From assembly GCA_020249285.1 (NCBI GenBank), contig JADCFX010000002.1:62001-126000 (forward strand): a stretch of DNA of 64,000 nucleotides. Direction: 5' to 3'. A model generated the notes under the pieces. That model saw nothing but the letters and a program-made list of their open reading frames with translations. It did not search any database and was not told where the DNA came from. Numbering within the stretch: position 1 is the first letter of the stretch; each line of letters opens with the position of its first letter. Positions 26,431 through 35,053 of the stretch are shown here, piece by piece. The translations under genes were made by a program, and so were the position numbers. The DNA comes from Roseomonas sp. Lineage in GTDB: Bacteria > Pseudomonadota > Alphaproteobacteria > Acetobacterales > Acetobacteraceae.

Positions 26431-26455
26431 GGGTCAGCGCCTGTGGCGCTGACCC
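26431..26455 (-). promoter_or_regulatory. Perfect intercistronic hairpin between prpD-like and prpC genes
   Basis: An 11-bp perfect stem (GGGTCAGCGCC / GGCGCTGACCC) with a 3-nt loop sits in the 73-bp gap between two same-strand genes. No T-tract follows in the direction of transcription. A role in transcript processing, stability or partial termination is plausible. Confidence 0.65.
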
Positions 26456-26475
26456 TGCCTTCCTCAATCACCAGT

Positions 26476-28002
26476 TCAGAAGATACCGGGCTTGCTGTCC
26501 AGCAGGCCGCCCGCGGGCAGCGCCACATTCAGCGCACTCAACTCGCCCGCCTTCAGCTTCGTCAGATCCTGCACCACTTCCAGGAAGCGGTTGGACTCTC
26601 GGGTTGAGATGATGCCATCCGTGATGGTCTGGAATTTGCGGATGTAATCCGCCCGACCAAAGGGCCTGGCGCCATTCGGGTGGGCATTGGCGACGCCAAG
26701 TTCATCCGTGAGGCGCGAGCCATCCTTGAACAGGATTTCCACGCGCCCGCCGAAGGAAAGCTCATTGGGGTCGCGGGAATGGTATTTGCGGGTCCATTCC
26801 GCATCTTCGCGGGTTTCGACCTTGTGCCAAAGCCTGACGGTATCGGCGCGGCCCGCCCGCTTCGGCGCGTAGCTATCCACATGGTGCCAACGCCCATCCT
26901 GCAACGCGACGGCGAAGATATACATGATGGAGTGATCCAGCGTCTCACGGCTCGCCTTCGGGTCCATCTTCTGCGGATCATTCGCCCCGGTGCCGATCAC
27001 GTAATGGGTGTGGTGGCTGGTATGGATGATGATCTTCTCAATCGCTTCCATATCCGCGATCTGTTCGCGCATGCGGAAGGCCAGGTCAATCAGCGCCTGG
27101 GACTGATACTCCGCCGAGTGTTCCTTGGTGTAGGAATCAAGGATGGAGCGCTTGGGTTCGCCCGCTTCCGGCAGCGGCACTTCGTAATAGACCGGGCCAT
27201 AGACATCCTTGCGGTTGGAACGCCCGGACAGCACCCAGGCAATAACGCTGTCTTCACCTTCATAAATCGGCGAAGGCGCGCCCTCACCGCGCATGCAGCG
27301 ATCCACCGCTTCCACCGCCAGCTTGCCGGCATGGGCGGGGGCATAGGCCTTCCAGGATGAAATCTCGCCCTTGCGCGATTGGCGGAAAGACACCGAGGTA
27401 TGCAACGCCTGCTGGATGGATTGGAACACCACTTCCTGCTTCAGGCCGAGCAGCGTGCCAATGCCCGCCGCGGCTGCGGGGCAAAGATGGGCGATGTGAT
27501 CCACCTTATGTTCATGCAGGCAAATCGCGCGCACCAGATCAATATGCAGCTCATAGCCGGTGGCCAGGCCACGAATCAGATCGCGCCCGGATTTCCCCAT
27601 GGCCTGCGCCACCGCCAGGATCGGCGGGATATTGTCGCCAGGGTGGGAATAGTCAGCGGCGAGGAAAGTGTCGTGCATGTCCAATTCGCGCACGGCGGTG
27701 CCATTGGCCCAGGCAGCCCATTCCGGCGAAACCGTGGTGGCGGATTTCACGCCGAATACCTGCGCGCCACCCGCCTTCTTCGCATGGCCAAGCGCCATGC
27801 CGCGTGCGGAGACCACAGGGCGGCGATTAATGGCGGCGATGGCGACCGAAGCATTGTCGATGATCCTGTTGATGATCATCTCCTGCACCGGCTTTTCGAC
27901 CGCGACCTTGTCCACGGCGACTCCGGCCATTTTCCAGGCTAGTTGGTCTTCACGCTTCAATAGCGCCTTGGATGGGTGAACCTTGACGGGGTGGAGCTTC
28001 AT
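26476..28002 (-). CDS. prpD: MmgE/PrpD family protein (2-methylcitrate dehydratase-like)
   Basis: A 508-residue MmgE/PrpD-fold protein. Markers are [16 protein letters not shown] near residue 45, [29 protein letters not shown] with the conserved DFDD-like segment near residues 100-130, [17 protein letters not shown] and [20 protein letters not shown]. The family dehydrates 2-methylcitrate or isomerises related acids. The ATG at 28002 is used because AGGGAGA lies 9-10 bp upstream; one codon group upstream (28011) is also possible. Together with the citrate-synthase-family gene it suggests propionate disposal, but no prpB-type lyase gene is in the window. Confidence 0.88.
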   Translation of the reverse strand: MKLHPVKVHPSKALLKREDQLAWKMAGVAVDKVAVEKPVQEMIINRIIDNASVAIAAINRRPVVSARGMALGHAKKAGGAQVFGVKSATTVSPEWAAWANGTAVRELDMHDTFLAADYSHPGDNIPPILAVAQAMGKSGRDLIRGLATGYELHIDLVRAICLHEHKVDHIAHLCPAAAAGIGTLLGLKQEVVFQSIQQALHTSVSFRQSRKGEISSWKAYAPAHAGKLAVEAVDRCMRGEGAPSPIYEGEDSVIAWVLSGRSNRKDVYGPVYYEVPLPEAGEPKRSILDSYTKEHSAEYQSQALIDLAFRMREQIADMEAIEKIIIHTSHHTHYVIGTGANDPQKMDPKASRETLDHSIMYIFAVALQDGRWHHVDSYAPKRAGRADTVRLWHKVETREDAEWTRKYHSRDPNELSFGGRVEILFKDGSRLTDELGVANAHPNGARPFGRADYIRKFQTITDGIISTRESNRFLEVVQDLTKLKAGELSALNVALPAGGLLDSKPGIF

Positions 28003-28108
28003 TTGGGGCATTCTCCCTTTCTTGTGTCTGGCGGCTTGCCTGATGCGCTTCTTCTGCGCCCATCCGGCGCCATCGTCCAATCCAATTGACGTGGCGCGCC
28101 GATAGGTT

Positions 28109-28124
28109 TTCCGTATGGGCGGAA
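28109..28124. promoter_or_regulatory. Inverted repeat in the prpD / lysR divergent promoter region
   Basis: TTCCG-TATGGG-CGGAA is a perfect 5-bp inverted repeat located 17 bp before the LysR start codon, between two divergent genes. This is the usual place for a LysR-type regulator site, although the repeat does not fit the strict T-N11-A form. Confidence 0.4.
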
Positions 28125-28140
28125 CCACATTGGATGTCAG

Positions 28141-29067
28141 ATGGATTTTCGCCTGATCCGCCGCTTGGGGCATTTTCTGGCCGTGGCCGAAGAAGGTCAT
28201 TTTGGTCGCGCCGCCGCGCGGCTTGGCATTTCGCAGCCGCCACTGACCGCGCAAATCCAGTTGCTGGAAAAGGAACTCGGCGTGAAGCTGCTGGAACGCA
28301 GCGGCAAGGGCGCGCGCCCGACGCGGGAGGGTGAGGCGCTGCTACCACTCGCGCGGCGCGTCGCCGGCAATGCGGCAGACCTGGAAAGCCTGGCGCGCGA
28401 ATTGCGCATGGGCCATCACGCGCCAGTTTCCATCGCCTGCGTCACCTCGGCGCTATTCGATTACCTGCCGCCGATTGTGCGCGCCATGCAGGCGGCGCGG
28501 CCCGAAGCCGCGATTGGCGTCAGGGAGATGGATACGGCCGAGGCTTTGGAAGCGCTGCGCCGAGGCGAGGTTGATCTGGCGCTGCTCCGCGCCGATCGTG
28601 ATCGTGCGCCGATCAAGCTGAGGCCCTTAGGGGAAGACAGGCTCGCAGCTGCTTTGCCGGAAGGGCATCCAATTTTGGCCGGGCCCGATCCCTTGCCGCT
28701 GGCAGCACTCGCCGAAGCGCCCATGCTGATGCTGCCGCGCGCGATCAGCCCGGCCTATTCCGATGCGATGACAGCGGCCTGCCATGCGGCGGGCTTTACG
28801 CCGCGCGTGGTACGCGAAGTGGGTTCGGCCATGGCGCAGCTTGGCTTTGTCGCGGCGGGGCTTGGTGTGGCTTTGGTTTCGGAAGGCATGGCGCGGCTTA
28901 ATCCGCCGGGCGTTGCCTTTCGCATCCTGGCCGGGCCCATTCGCGGCGTTGGCGTGGCGCTCGCCTGGAATGCGGAGCGGGAGAATGAGGCGACAAGCCT
29001 CGCGCTTGAGATCGCGGACGCGCAATTCCCGCCCGCAGCACTGGCCCGCAACACGACGCTGCGTTAG
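28141..29067 (+). CDS. LysR family transcriptional regulator
   Basis: A 308-residue LTTR. The N-terminal winged helix-turn-helix (residues 1-60) contains [20 protein letters not shown] and [13 protein letters not shown]. The periplasmic-binding-protein-like effector domain follows from about residue 90 ([20 protein letters not shown]). It lies between two potential targets: the divergent prpD/prpC genes and the amidohydrolase cluster that begins 38 bp downstream on the same strand. LysR proteins most often regulate the divergent neighbour, but co-transcription with the downstream catabolic genes also makes those plausible targets. The inducer is unknown. Confidence 0.93.
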   Translation: MDFRLIRRLGHFLAVAEEGHFGRAAARLGISQPPLTAQIQLLEKELGVKLLERSGKGARPTREGEALLPLARRVAGNAADLESLARELRMGHHAPVSIACVTSALFDYLPPIVRAMQAARPEAAIGVREMDTAEALEALRRGEVDLALLRADRDRAPIKLRPLGEDRLAAALPEGHPILAGPDPLPLAALAEAPMLMLPRAISPAYSDAMTAACHAAGFTPRVVREVGSAMAQLGFVAAGLGVALVSEGMARLNPPGVAFRILAGPIRGVGVALAWNAERENEATSLALEIADAQFPPAALARNTTLR

Positions 29068-29105
29068 CTTCCTTAATCCTGGCAGTCACACCTACGGAGT
29101 ATCCC

Positions 29106-30494
29106 ATGCCCGCCACCACCCCTTTTGATCGTGTCATTCGCGGCACGCTTGTGCTGCCTGATCGCATCCTGGCCAATGGCTGGATCGCGACGCGCGGCGA
29201 CATCATCGCGGGCATTGGCGAAGGGCCTTCTCCGGTTGCGACATCGGTTGAGGATTACGGCAGCAAGCTGATCATGCCGGGCTTGGTAGATGGGCATATG
29301 CATACCTCATCCTCACGCGGCTGGCCGGGGATTGAAGGGGCATCGAAGACCGCCGCCGCCGGTGGTGTCACGACTTGCGTTGACATGCCCTATGACGTGC
29401 CGCGCCCGGTGACGGTTGCGGGGATTTTCAAGGAAAAAGTGGAGTATGTGAACCGCCTATCCCATGTGGATATGGCGCTTTACGGCACCATCCTGAAATC
29501 GGGCGGCGTGGATGCCATTGCGGGGCTCGCGGAAGCCGGCGCCTGTTCCTTCAAGCTTTCCACTTATGAATATGACCCGGTGCGCTTCCCGCGCATTGAC
29601 CACCCAACCATGGTGGCGGCCTTTCGTGAAATCGCCAAAACCGGGCTGATGGTGGCGGTGCATAATGAGGATCAGGAAATCGTGGTGCGCCTGACGGAAG
29701 AAGCCAAGGCCGCCGGCAATACCTCCCCCATCTGGCATTGCCGCACCCGCCCGCCGCTTTGCGAGACCATGGCGGATTTGGAGATTTTCGAAATTGGGCT
29801 TGAAACCGGCGCCCATGTGCATATCGCCCATTCATCGCTGGCGCGCGGCTTTGAAATTGCCGAGGTATTCCGCCGCATGGGCGGCAAGGCATCGGGTGAA
29901 GCCTGCCTGCAATATCTGTGCATGACGGAAGAAGACATCATCCGGCTTGAGGGCTTCGGCAAATGCAACCCGCCCTTCCGCACAGCGGATGAGGTGGAAC
30001 GCATGTGGGGTGCCTTTGCGAAGGGGCAGATCGCTTATGTCTCCACCGATCACGCGCCTTGGCCGCGCGACCGCAAGACCTATACGGGTGATATCTTCAC
30101 CGTCGGTGCGGGGCTGACGGGGATGCAAAGCTTTGCGCCGGTGATGTTTACGCTATTGAAGCAGCGCGGGCTATCGCCCAGCCTGATGGCGCTTTACTGT
30201 GCCGAACGCCCGGCGCGCTTCCATGGGCTTTACCCGAAGAAGGGCGCTTTGCGCGTTGGCGCGGATGCCGATTTGCTGGTGATGGAAGAAGGCGATTTCA
30301 CCTTTGATGCGCGCGACATCCAGGATCAGGAAGATGCCAAATGGTCGCCCTATGATGGCATGAAGGTGAAGGGCCGTGTCGCCGCCACCTGGCTGCGCGG
30401 GAAGCAGATTTGGGATGGCAAGCAAGTGCTGGCCAAGCCCGGCGCCGGGCGCTTCGTGCCGCGTCAACACAGAGAAACCTATGTCGGGGAATAA
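29106..30494 (+). CDS. Cyclic amidohydrolase (allantoinase / dihydropyrimidinase / dihydroorotase superfamily)
   Basis: A 462-residue metal-dependent ring-opening amidohydrolase. The HxH motif is VDGHMHTSSS near residues 62-70. The carboxylated Lys is expected in CSFKLSTYEYD near residue 150, then metal His residues in VAVHNED near residue 185 and HIAHSS near residue 241. The catalytic Asp lies in STDHAPWPRDR near residue 314. This set is complete, so an active binuclear centre is predicted. Substrates of the family are allantoin, hydantoins, dihydropyrimidines and dihydroorotate. The two downstream N-carbamoyl amidohydrolases fit a ring opening followed by decarbamoylation. A role in pyrimidine synthesis is unlikely here. 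Confidence 0.9.
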   Translation: MPATTPFDRVIRGTLVLPDRILANGWIATRGDIIAGIGEGPSPVATSVEDYGSKLIMPGLVDGHMHTSSSRGWPGIEGASKTAAAGGVTTCVDMPYDVPRPVTVAGIFKEKVEYVNRLSHVDMALYGTILKSGGVDAIAGLAEAGACSFKLSTYEYDPVRFPRIDHPTMVAAFREIAKTGLMVAVHNEDQEIVVRLTEEAKAAGNTSPIWHCRTRPPLCETMADLEIFEIGLETGAHVHIAHSSLARGFEIAEVFRRMGGKASGEACLQYLCMTEEDIIRLEGFGKCNPPFRTADEVERMWGAFAKGQIAYVSTDHAPWPRDRKTYTGDIFTVGAGLTGMQSFAPVMFTLLKQRGLSPSLMALYCAERPARFHGLYPKKGALRVGADADLLVMEEGDFTFDARDIQDQEDAKWSPYDGMKVKGRVAATWLRGKQIWDGKQVLAKPGAGRFVPRQHRETYVGE

Positions 30495-30774
30495 GGACAA
30501 GCAGCGCCCGGAAGGGCATTGGATCAAGCGGCCTCCGCGGCCTTCCAAGCCCGCGGCGCCGCCGCCTCGGCGGAAACCCGGCCTGATACAGGCGATGATT
30601 GCGGGTTCAGTTGGCATTATGCTTGGGATGTTGAACGCCGCCGCCACCGGGGCGGGCGGGTTGCCTGATCCCGTGCCGGCCATTGCCGCCGGCATCGGGC
30701 TTTGTATTGGCGCCATCGCCACCTGGCGGCTCTTTGGCGGCACGCGGCAGGATTTCAAGGATTTGTTTTTCTGA
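30481..30774 (+). CDS. Small two-helix membrane protein, unknown function
   Basis: A 97-residue protein with a basic, Pro-rich cytoplasmic-type N-terminus (residues 1-40) followed by two hydrophobic segments at about residues 43-63 and 67-87. The ATG at 30481 overlaps the end of the amidohydrolase gene by 14 nt, a coupling typical of real operon members. I do not recognise the family. The size and topology are reminiscent of the small TctB-type subunit of tripartite tricarboxylate transporters, but it is shorter than that family and has two rather than four helices, so this is not claimed. Confidence 0.65.
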   Translation: MSGNKDKQRPEGHWIKRPPRPSKPAAPPPRRKPGLIQAMIAGSVGIMLGMLNAAATGAGGLPDPVPAIAAGIGLCIGAIATWRLFGGTRQDFKDLFF

Positions 30775-30841
30775 CCCGAGCCTTGTCGCCGGGTGGCGCT
30801 TGGCCCATGGAGGGCCTTCCATTTTCGCAGGGAGAAACGCG

Positions 30842-31339
30842 ATGAATTCCGCTGATTATTATGTAAAGCACCTCGCGGTGGATTTGCCGCTCGCCACCGC
30901 CGATAAGATCGCCGATGTCACGCTGGCGACGGGCCTCGCGGCGGGGATGCTGCCGCTGACCGTGGTGGTGCTGGATGCCGGCGGGCATGTTGTGGTGCAA
31001 AAGCGCGAAGATGGCTCAGGCATTCTGCGCGCCGAGATTGCGCGTGGCAAAGCCTATGCCGCGCTTGGCATGGGGGTTGGCAGCCGTATCCTGCGTGACC
31101 GCTTGAAGGAACGCATTGCCTTTCAGGCGGCTGTCGCTGCCGCATCTGATGGCTGCTTCGTGCCAGTACCGGGCGGCGTGTTGATCCTGAATGCCGCCGG
31201 CGCCGTGATTGGTGCAGTTGGCGTCAGCGGCGATGCATCAGACCGCGATGAGCATGCGGCGTGTGAGGGCATCAAGGCCGCCGGGCTTGCTTCCCACCCC
31301 GATGCGGCGGTTGAGAATTGGCGTGACGCCGCCCTTTAA
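30842..31339 (+). CDS. GlcG/HbpS-type heme-binding-like protein
   Basis: A 165-residue protein of the GlcG/HbpS (DUF336) family, with LPLTVVVLDAGGHVVVQKRED near residues 38-58, an ARGKAYAAL segment and PVPGGVLILNAAGAVIGAVG near residues 108-127. Family members include the heme-binding HbpS and proteins of unknown function in glycolate and propanediol operons; they are often found beside catabolic enzymes. The ATG at 30842 has AGGGAGA upstream. It is in the same transcription unit as the amidohydrolase. No signal peptide is visible. The role here is unknown; a small-molecule or cofactor binding function is possible. Confidence 0.85.
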   Translation: MNSADYYVKHLAVDLPLATADKIADVTLATGLAAGMLPLTVVVLDAGGHVVVQKREDGSGILRAEIARGKAYAALGMGVGSRILRDRLKERIAFQAAVAAASDGCFVPVPGGVLILNAAGAVIGAVGVSGDASDRDEHAACEGIKAAGLASHPDAAVENWRDAAL

Positions 31340-32318
31340 CATTAGCCGTCGCGCCGCGCTTTTTTGCGCTGGCGCGGCGCTGATCGCGGGGGGCGTGCGG
31401 GCGCAGGAGGCTTTTCCATCCCGCCCGATCCGCATGATCATCCCGTTCCCCGCCGGCGGTCCTACCGATGTCTATGCGCGGCTTTACGCTGAAAGGCTGG
31501 GGCGCGAATTGGGCCACCCGATGGTGACGGAAAATCGTGGCGGTGCTGGCGGTGCGATTGGCTCGCTTGAAGTGTCGCGCGCGCGCGCCGATGGTTACAC
31601 GATCCTGTTCGGCACGGCTTCGACACATGCGCTTTATCCGCTGGTGACGCGTCAGCCGCAATTTGATGCGGTGCGCGATTTTACGACGATTGCGGAATTG
31701 GGAGGTGGGCCGCTTTGCTGGTTGGCGCATCCATCGCGCCCAGCGACATTGCAGGAGTTTTTGGCGGCGGCGCGCGCGGCCAATCCGCCGCTTTCCTATG
31801 GCTCGCCTGGAAGCGGCACCATCATGCATCTCGCGACCGAATTGCTGAAGCAGCAGGCGGGCGGCGTTACCATTACGCATGTGCCTTATCGCGGTGCGGC
31901 GCCGGCGATGAATGATCTAGTGGGCGGCACTTTGGCGCTGGCAGTGAATACTTTCGGCGGAGGCTTGCCGCTGCATCAAGGCGGGCGCGCGCGCATATTG
32001 GCGGTGGCGACAGCGCGGCGTTTGGATGCGGCGCCCGATGTGCCGACGGTTGCTGAAGCGCTTGGCCTGCCAAGCTTTGAAGCCGTGCTTTGGCATGCGG
32101 TTTTCGCACCCCCCGCCCTGCCCGCGCCGATCCTTGAACGTCTTTCGGCTGCGACAAATGCAGCGCTTGCCGACCCCACTTTCCGCGCCAGCCTTGCCGC
32201 ATCCGGCATCACCGCTTCCGCGCCTGGCACCCCCGCCAGCGCCGCCGCCTTCATCGCCGCCGAGACCGCGCGCTATCGCCCGGTGGTCGAGGCTATTCGT
32301 CCGGAGCTTGAACAATGA
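31323..32318 (+). CDS. Tripartite tricarboxylate transporter (Bug) substrate-binding protein
   Basis: A 331-residue periplasmic receptor of the TctC/Bug family. A twin-arginine-containing signal peptide (SRRAALFCAGAALIAGG, cleaved near VRAQ) is followed by PSRPIRMIIPFPAGGPTDVYAR, the first ligand loop, VTENRGGAGGAIGS and ITHVPYRGAAPAMNDLVGG. A GTG at 31323 that overlaps the preceding gene gives the most compact signal peptide; an ATG at 31302 is the alternative. No membrane subunits (TctA/TctB) are nearby. The adjacent amidohydrolase and carbamoylase genes suggest that its ligand is a carboxylated ureide or hydantoin acid. Confidence 0.9.
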   Translation: MTPPFNISRRAALFCAGAALIAGGVRAQEAFPSRPIRMIIPFPAGGPTDVYARLYAERLGRELGHPMVTENRGGAGGAIGSLEVSRARADGYTILFGTASTHALYPLVTRQPQFDAVRDFTTIAELGGGPLCWLAHPSRPATLQEFLAAARAANPPLSYGSPGSGTIMHLATELLKQQAGGVTITHVPYRGAAPAMNDLVGGTLALAVNTFGGGLPLHQGGRARILAVATARRLDAAPDVPTVAEALGLPSFEAVLWHAVFAPPALPAPILERLSAATNAALADPTFRASLAASGITASAPGTPASAAAFIAAETARYRPVVEAIRPELEQ

Positions 32319-33259
32319 CCCGCATATTGCGCCTTGCCGGCGCCCAAATGGGCCCCAACCAAAAAGCCGATAGCCGAGAGGTGATCCTGGCGCGCATGAT
32401 CGTATTGTTGGAACAGGCCGCTGCCGCCGGCGCCAAGATGGTGGTGTTTCCGGAATTGCCACTGACCACCTTTTTCCCGCGCTGGCTGTTCACCGACCAA
32501 GCCGAACTGGATAGCTATTTCGAGCGTGAGATGCCCAATCCGCGCGTGCAGCCCTTGTTTGATCGCGCGCGCGCCTTGGGCGTTGGGTTCTATCTTGGCT
32601 ATGCGGAACTCACGCTGCATGGCAAGCGCTACAATACGTCGATCACGGTTGGGCCGGATGGCAGCGTGCTCGGCAAATACCGAAAAATCCATCTGCCCGG
32701 CACGGTGGATCCTCGGGTGGGTGATCGCTTCCAGCAATTGGAAAAGCGCTATTTCGAATATGGCGATCTTGGCTTCCCCGCTTTTCGCGGGCCAGAATCC
32801 TGGGGCCGGCCCGTGCTTGGCATGTTGATCTGCAATGACCGCCGCTGGCCGGAAGCCTGGCGCTGCTATGGCTTGCAGGGGATCGAGTTGATGCTGATTG
32901 GCTATAACTCGGCGGCCTATGATCCGATGGGCGGGGATAGCGAGGATCAGTCCTTGCGGACCTTCCATTCGACACTCGCGGTGCAAGGCAATGCCTATAT
33001 GAACGCAACCTGGGCGATTTCGGTCGCCAAGGCAGGGGTTGAGGATGGCTCGGGCCTGATTGGTGGTTCGGTGATTGTGGACCCGAATGGCCGCGTGGTG
33101 GCGGAAGCCAAGACGCTGGGTGATGAGATTATCGTGGCCGATGTTGATTTCGATGCCTGCCGCCAGGGCAAGGAAAAGATGTTCAACTTCGCCGCCCATC
33201 GCCGCCCGCAATGGTATCGCACGATCATTGACCAGGTGGGGGCGGTGCCGCCGGCGTGA
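32315..33259 (+). CDS. N-carbamoyl-D-amino acid hydrolase-like nitrilase-superfamily enzyme (copy 1)
   Basis: A 314-residue carbon-nitrogen hydrolase. The catalytic triad is complete: E47 in VVFPELPLTT, K124 in KYRKIHLPG and C173 in LICNDRRWPEAW. The spacing and the NDRRWPE context match D-carbamoylase (DCase), which releases D-amino acid, CO2 and ammonia from N-carbamoyl-D-amino acids. The start overlaps the stop of the Bug receptor gene (ATGA). A second paralogue lies 0.8 kb downstream beyond the PdxJ-like gene. The exact carbamoyl substrate is not known. Confidence 0.92.
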   Translation: MTRILRLAGAQMGPNQKADSREVILARMIVLLEQAAAAGAKMVVFPELPLTTFFPRWLFTDQAELDSYFEREMPNPRVQPLFDRARALGVGFYLGYAELTLHGKRYNTSITVGPDGSVLGKYRKIHLPGTVDPRVGDRFQQLEKRYFEYGDLGFPAFRGPESWGRPVLGMLICNDRRWPEAWRCYGLQGIELMLIGYNSAAYDPMGGDSEDQSLRTFHSTLAVQGNAYMNATWAISVAKAGVEDGSGLIGGSVIVDPNGRVVAEAKTLGDEIIVADVDFDACRQGKEKMFNFAAHRRPQWYRTIIDQVGAVPPA

Positions 33260-33329
33260 TGCGCGCCCTGCGGATCACGATGACACTCTCTTATGTATTG
33301 GAAATTGATGGCGAGGCTTTGGTGAACCG

Positions 33330-34052
33330 ATGACCGTCTTCAGTCTGAACTTGAATAAGATCGCCCTTCTCCGGAATTCGCGGGGGGGCGACGAGCCCAA
33401 TCTTTCCGACTTCGCGCGCAAGGCGATTACTGCCGGCGTCCGGAGCCTGACGGTGCATCCGCGTGCGGATGCACGGCATATTACGCTCGACGATGTGGTC
33501 ACGCTGGCGAGGCTGCCGGAACTGGCCTCGGGCGCGGTGGAACTCAACATCGAGGGCGATTTGCGCGCCGAATTGATCACGCTGGTCGAGACGCTTCGGC
33601 CCAGCCAGTTCACGGTAGTCCCGGTCACTCCAGGCGAAGTGACATCGGATCGCGGCTGGCGCGCTTACGACCCCCATGTCGAACTGCGGCGCACGGTCGA
33701 GCGGCTGGCCGGGATTCGCGTCGCCGTGTTCTGCGACGCCACGAATGAAAGCTGCGATTACGCCGTCGCCGCTGGGGCCCAGGCGATAGAACTCTTTACG
33801 GGTCCTTTTGCCAAGGCGTTCAAGACCGGTACACATGCGGCAGAGCTTACGGCGCTGCGCCAAACGGCCGATCATGCGCGTCAATTCGGGCTGCGGGTGA
33901 ATGCGGGCCATGACCTGACGCTGGAAAACCTTGCCGCGCTGCGGGCTGTCGTGGAGATCGACGAAGTGTCTATCGGCCATCAGGTTACCATTGACGCCCT
34001 TCTTATGGGTTGGGCTGCGGCACTAACAGCCTATATGCACGCCTGTCGATGA
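33330..34052 (+). CDS. PdxJ-like protein (pyridoxine 5'-phosphate synthase paralogue)
   Basis: A 240-residue TIM barrel related to PdxJ, which joins 1-deoxyxylulose 5-phosphate and aminoacetone phosphate to make vitamin B6. Conserved active-site counterparts are H43 and R45 in TVHPRADARHI, H50, E75 in ELNIEGD, H194 in VNAGHDL and G216-H217 in SIGHQV. The N-terminal NxDH motif of standard PdxJ is altered to N7-L-N9-K10, losing the Asp-His pair. It stands between two N-carbamoyl amidohydrolase genes and not beside pdxA, acpS or era, the usual PdxJ neighbours. A modified reaction on a related aminoketone or ring is plausible; this is inference. Confidence 0.8.
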   Translation: MTVFSLNLNKIALLRNSRGGDEPNLSDFARKAITAGVRSLTVHPRADARHITLDDVVTLARLPELASGAVELNIEGDLRAELITLVETLRPSQFTVVPVTPGEVTSDRGWRAYDPHVELRRTVERLAGIRVAVFCDATNESCDYAVAAGAQAIELFTGPFAKAFKTGTHAAELTALRQTADHARQFGLRVNAGHDLTLENLAALRAVVEIDEVSIGHQVTIDALLMGWAAALTAYMHACR

Positions 34053-34088
34053 TCTAGGAACAGCTACGAACGCCAAAAGGATCAGCGC

Positions 34089-35051
34089 ATGACCCGTTCC
34101 CTTGTTCTGGCTGCCGCGCAATTGGGGCCGATCCAAAAAGCCGAAGGCCGTGATTTTGCCGTCGGCCGCATGATCCGCCTGCTGGAAAAGGCGCATCAAC
34201 GCGGTGCTGAGGTTGTGGTGTTTCCCGAATTGGCGCTGACCACTTTCTTCCCGCGCTGGTATGAGGAAGACCTCGCCAATGCGGATCATTGGTATGAAAG
34301 CGCGCTCCCTTCCAATGAAACCGCGCCGCTGTTTGAAGCTGCGCGCAAATACGGCATCGCGTTTCATCTGGGCTATGCCGAGAAAACGCCGGAAGGCAGG
34401 CGCTTCAATACCGCGGTCTTCGTGCTGCCCTCAGGCGAGATTGTCCTGAAATACCGCAAGGTGCATTTGCCGGGGCATAAGGAATTCGATCCAATCCGCC
34501 ATGTGCAGCATCTGGAAAAGCGCTATTTTGAGCCGGGCGATCTTGGCTTTCCTGTGATCCGCGCGCCGGTTGCCGGCCAGCCCGTCAATCTTGGCATGAT
34601 GATCTGCAATGACCGCCGCTGGCCGGAAGCCTGGCGCGTGATGGGGTTGCAGCAGGTTGAATTGGTGATGCTCGGCTACAATACGCCATCACTGAATATG
34701 GAAAATCGTGGCTTTGAGGCGCCTCATCTGCGCGTGTTCCATAGCCATCTTTCTGTCCAATCCGGGTGCTACCAGAATTCCTGCTTCGCGGTCGCAACCG
34801 CCAAGGCCGGCACGGAAGATGGGCATGAGCTGTTCGGCCATTCCATCATTGTGAACCCGCAGGGCGAGATCATGGCTCAGGCGACAAGCTGGGATGATGA
34901 ATTGATCGTGGCCGAAGCTGATCTCGGCAAATGCGAATTGGGCCGGAAGACGATTTTCGATTTCGCGCGCCACCGCAGGCCGGAACATTATGGGCGTATC
35001 GCCGATCAGGTGGGCAGCGTGCCGCCGGCGGAATGGAAAGGCGGCGCCTGA
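34089..35051 (+). CDS. N-carbamoyl-D-amino acid hydrolase-like nitrilase-superfamily enzyme (copy 2)
   Basis: A 320-residue paralogue of the enzyme at 32315, with the same triad positions: E47 in VVFPELALTT, K124 in KYRKVHLPG and C173 in MICNDRRWPEAW. The two differ in the loop after residue 128 (HKEFDPIRHVQ here) and near residue 205 (NMENRGFEAPH), which in this family shape the substrate pocket. So the copies may take different carbamoyl compounds rather than being redundant. A GATC-rich spacer with AAAGGAT precedes the ATG. It is the last gene of the rightward cluster, ending two bases before a convergent gene. Confidence 0.92.
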   Translation: MTRSLVLAAAQLGPIQKAEGRDFAVGRMIRLLEKAHQRGAEVVVFPELALTTFFPRWYEEDLANADHWYESALPSNETAPLFEAARKYGIAFHLGYAEKTPEGRRFNTAVFVLPSGEIVLKYRKVHLPGHKEFDPIRHVQHLEKRYFEPGDLGFPVIRAPVAGQPVNLGMMICNDRRWPEAWRVMGLQQVELVMLGYNTPSLNMENRGFEAPHLRVFHSHLSVQSGCYQNSCFAVATAKAGTEDGHELFGHSIIVNPQGEIMAQATSWDDELIVAEADLGKCELGRKTIFDFARHRRPEHYGRIADQVGSVPPAEWKGGA

Positions 35052-35053
35052 CT

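Noticed and set aside
30481..30774. TctB-like small transporter subunit beside a Bug receptor
   Set aside because: Only two hydrophobic segments and 97 residues; TctB has about four helices and is longer.
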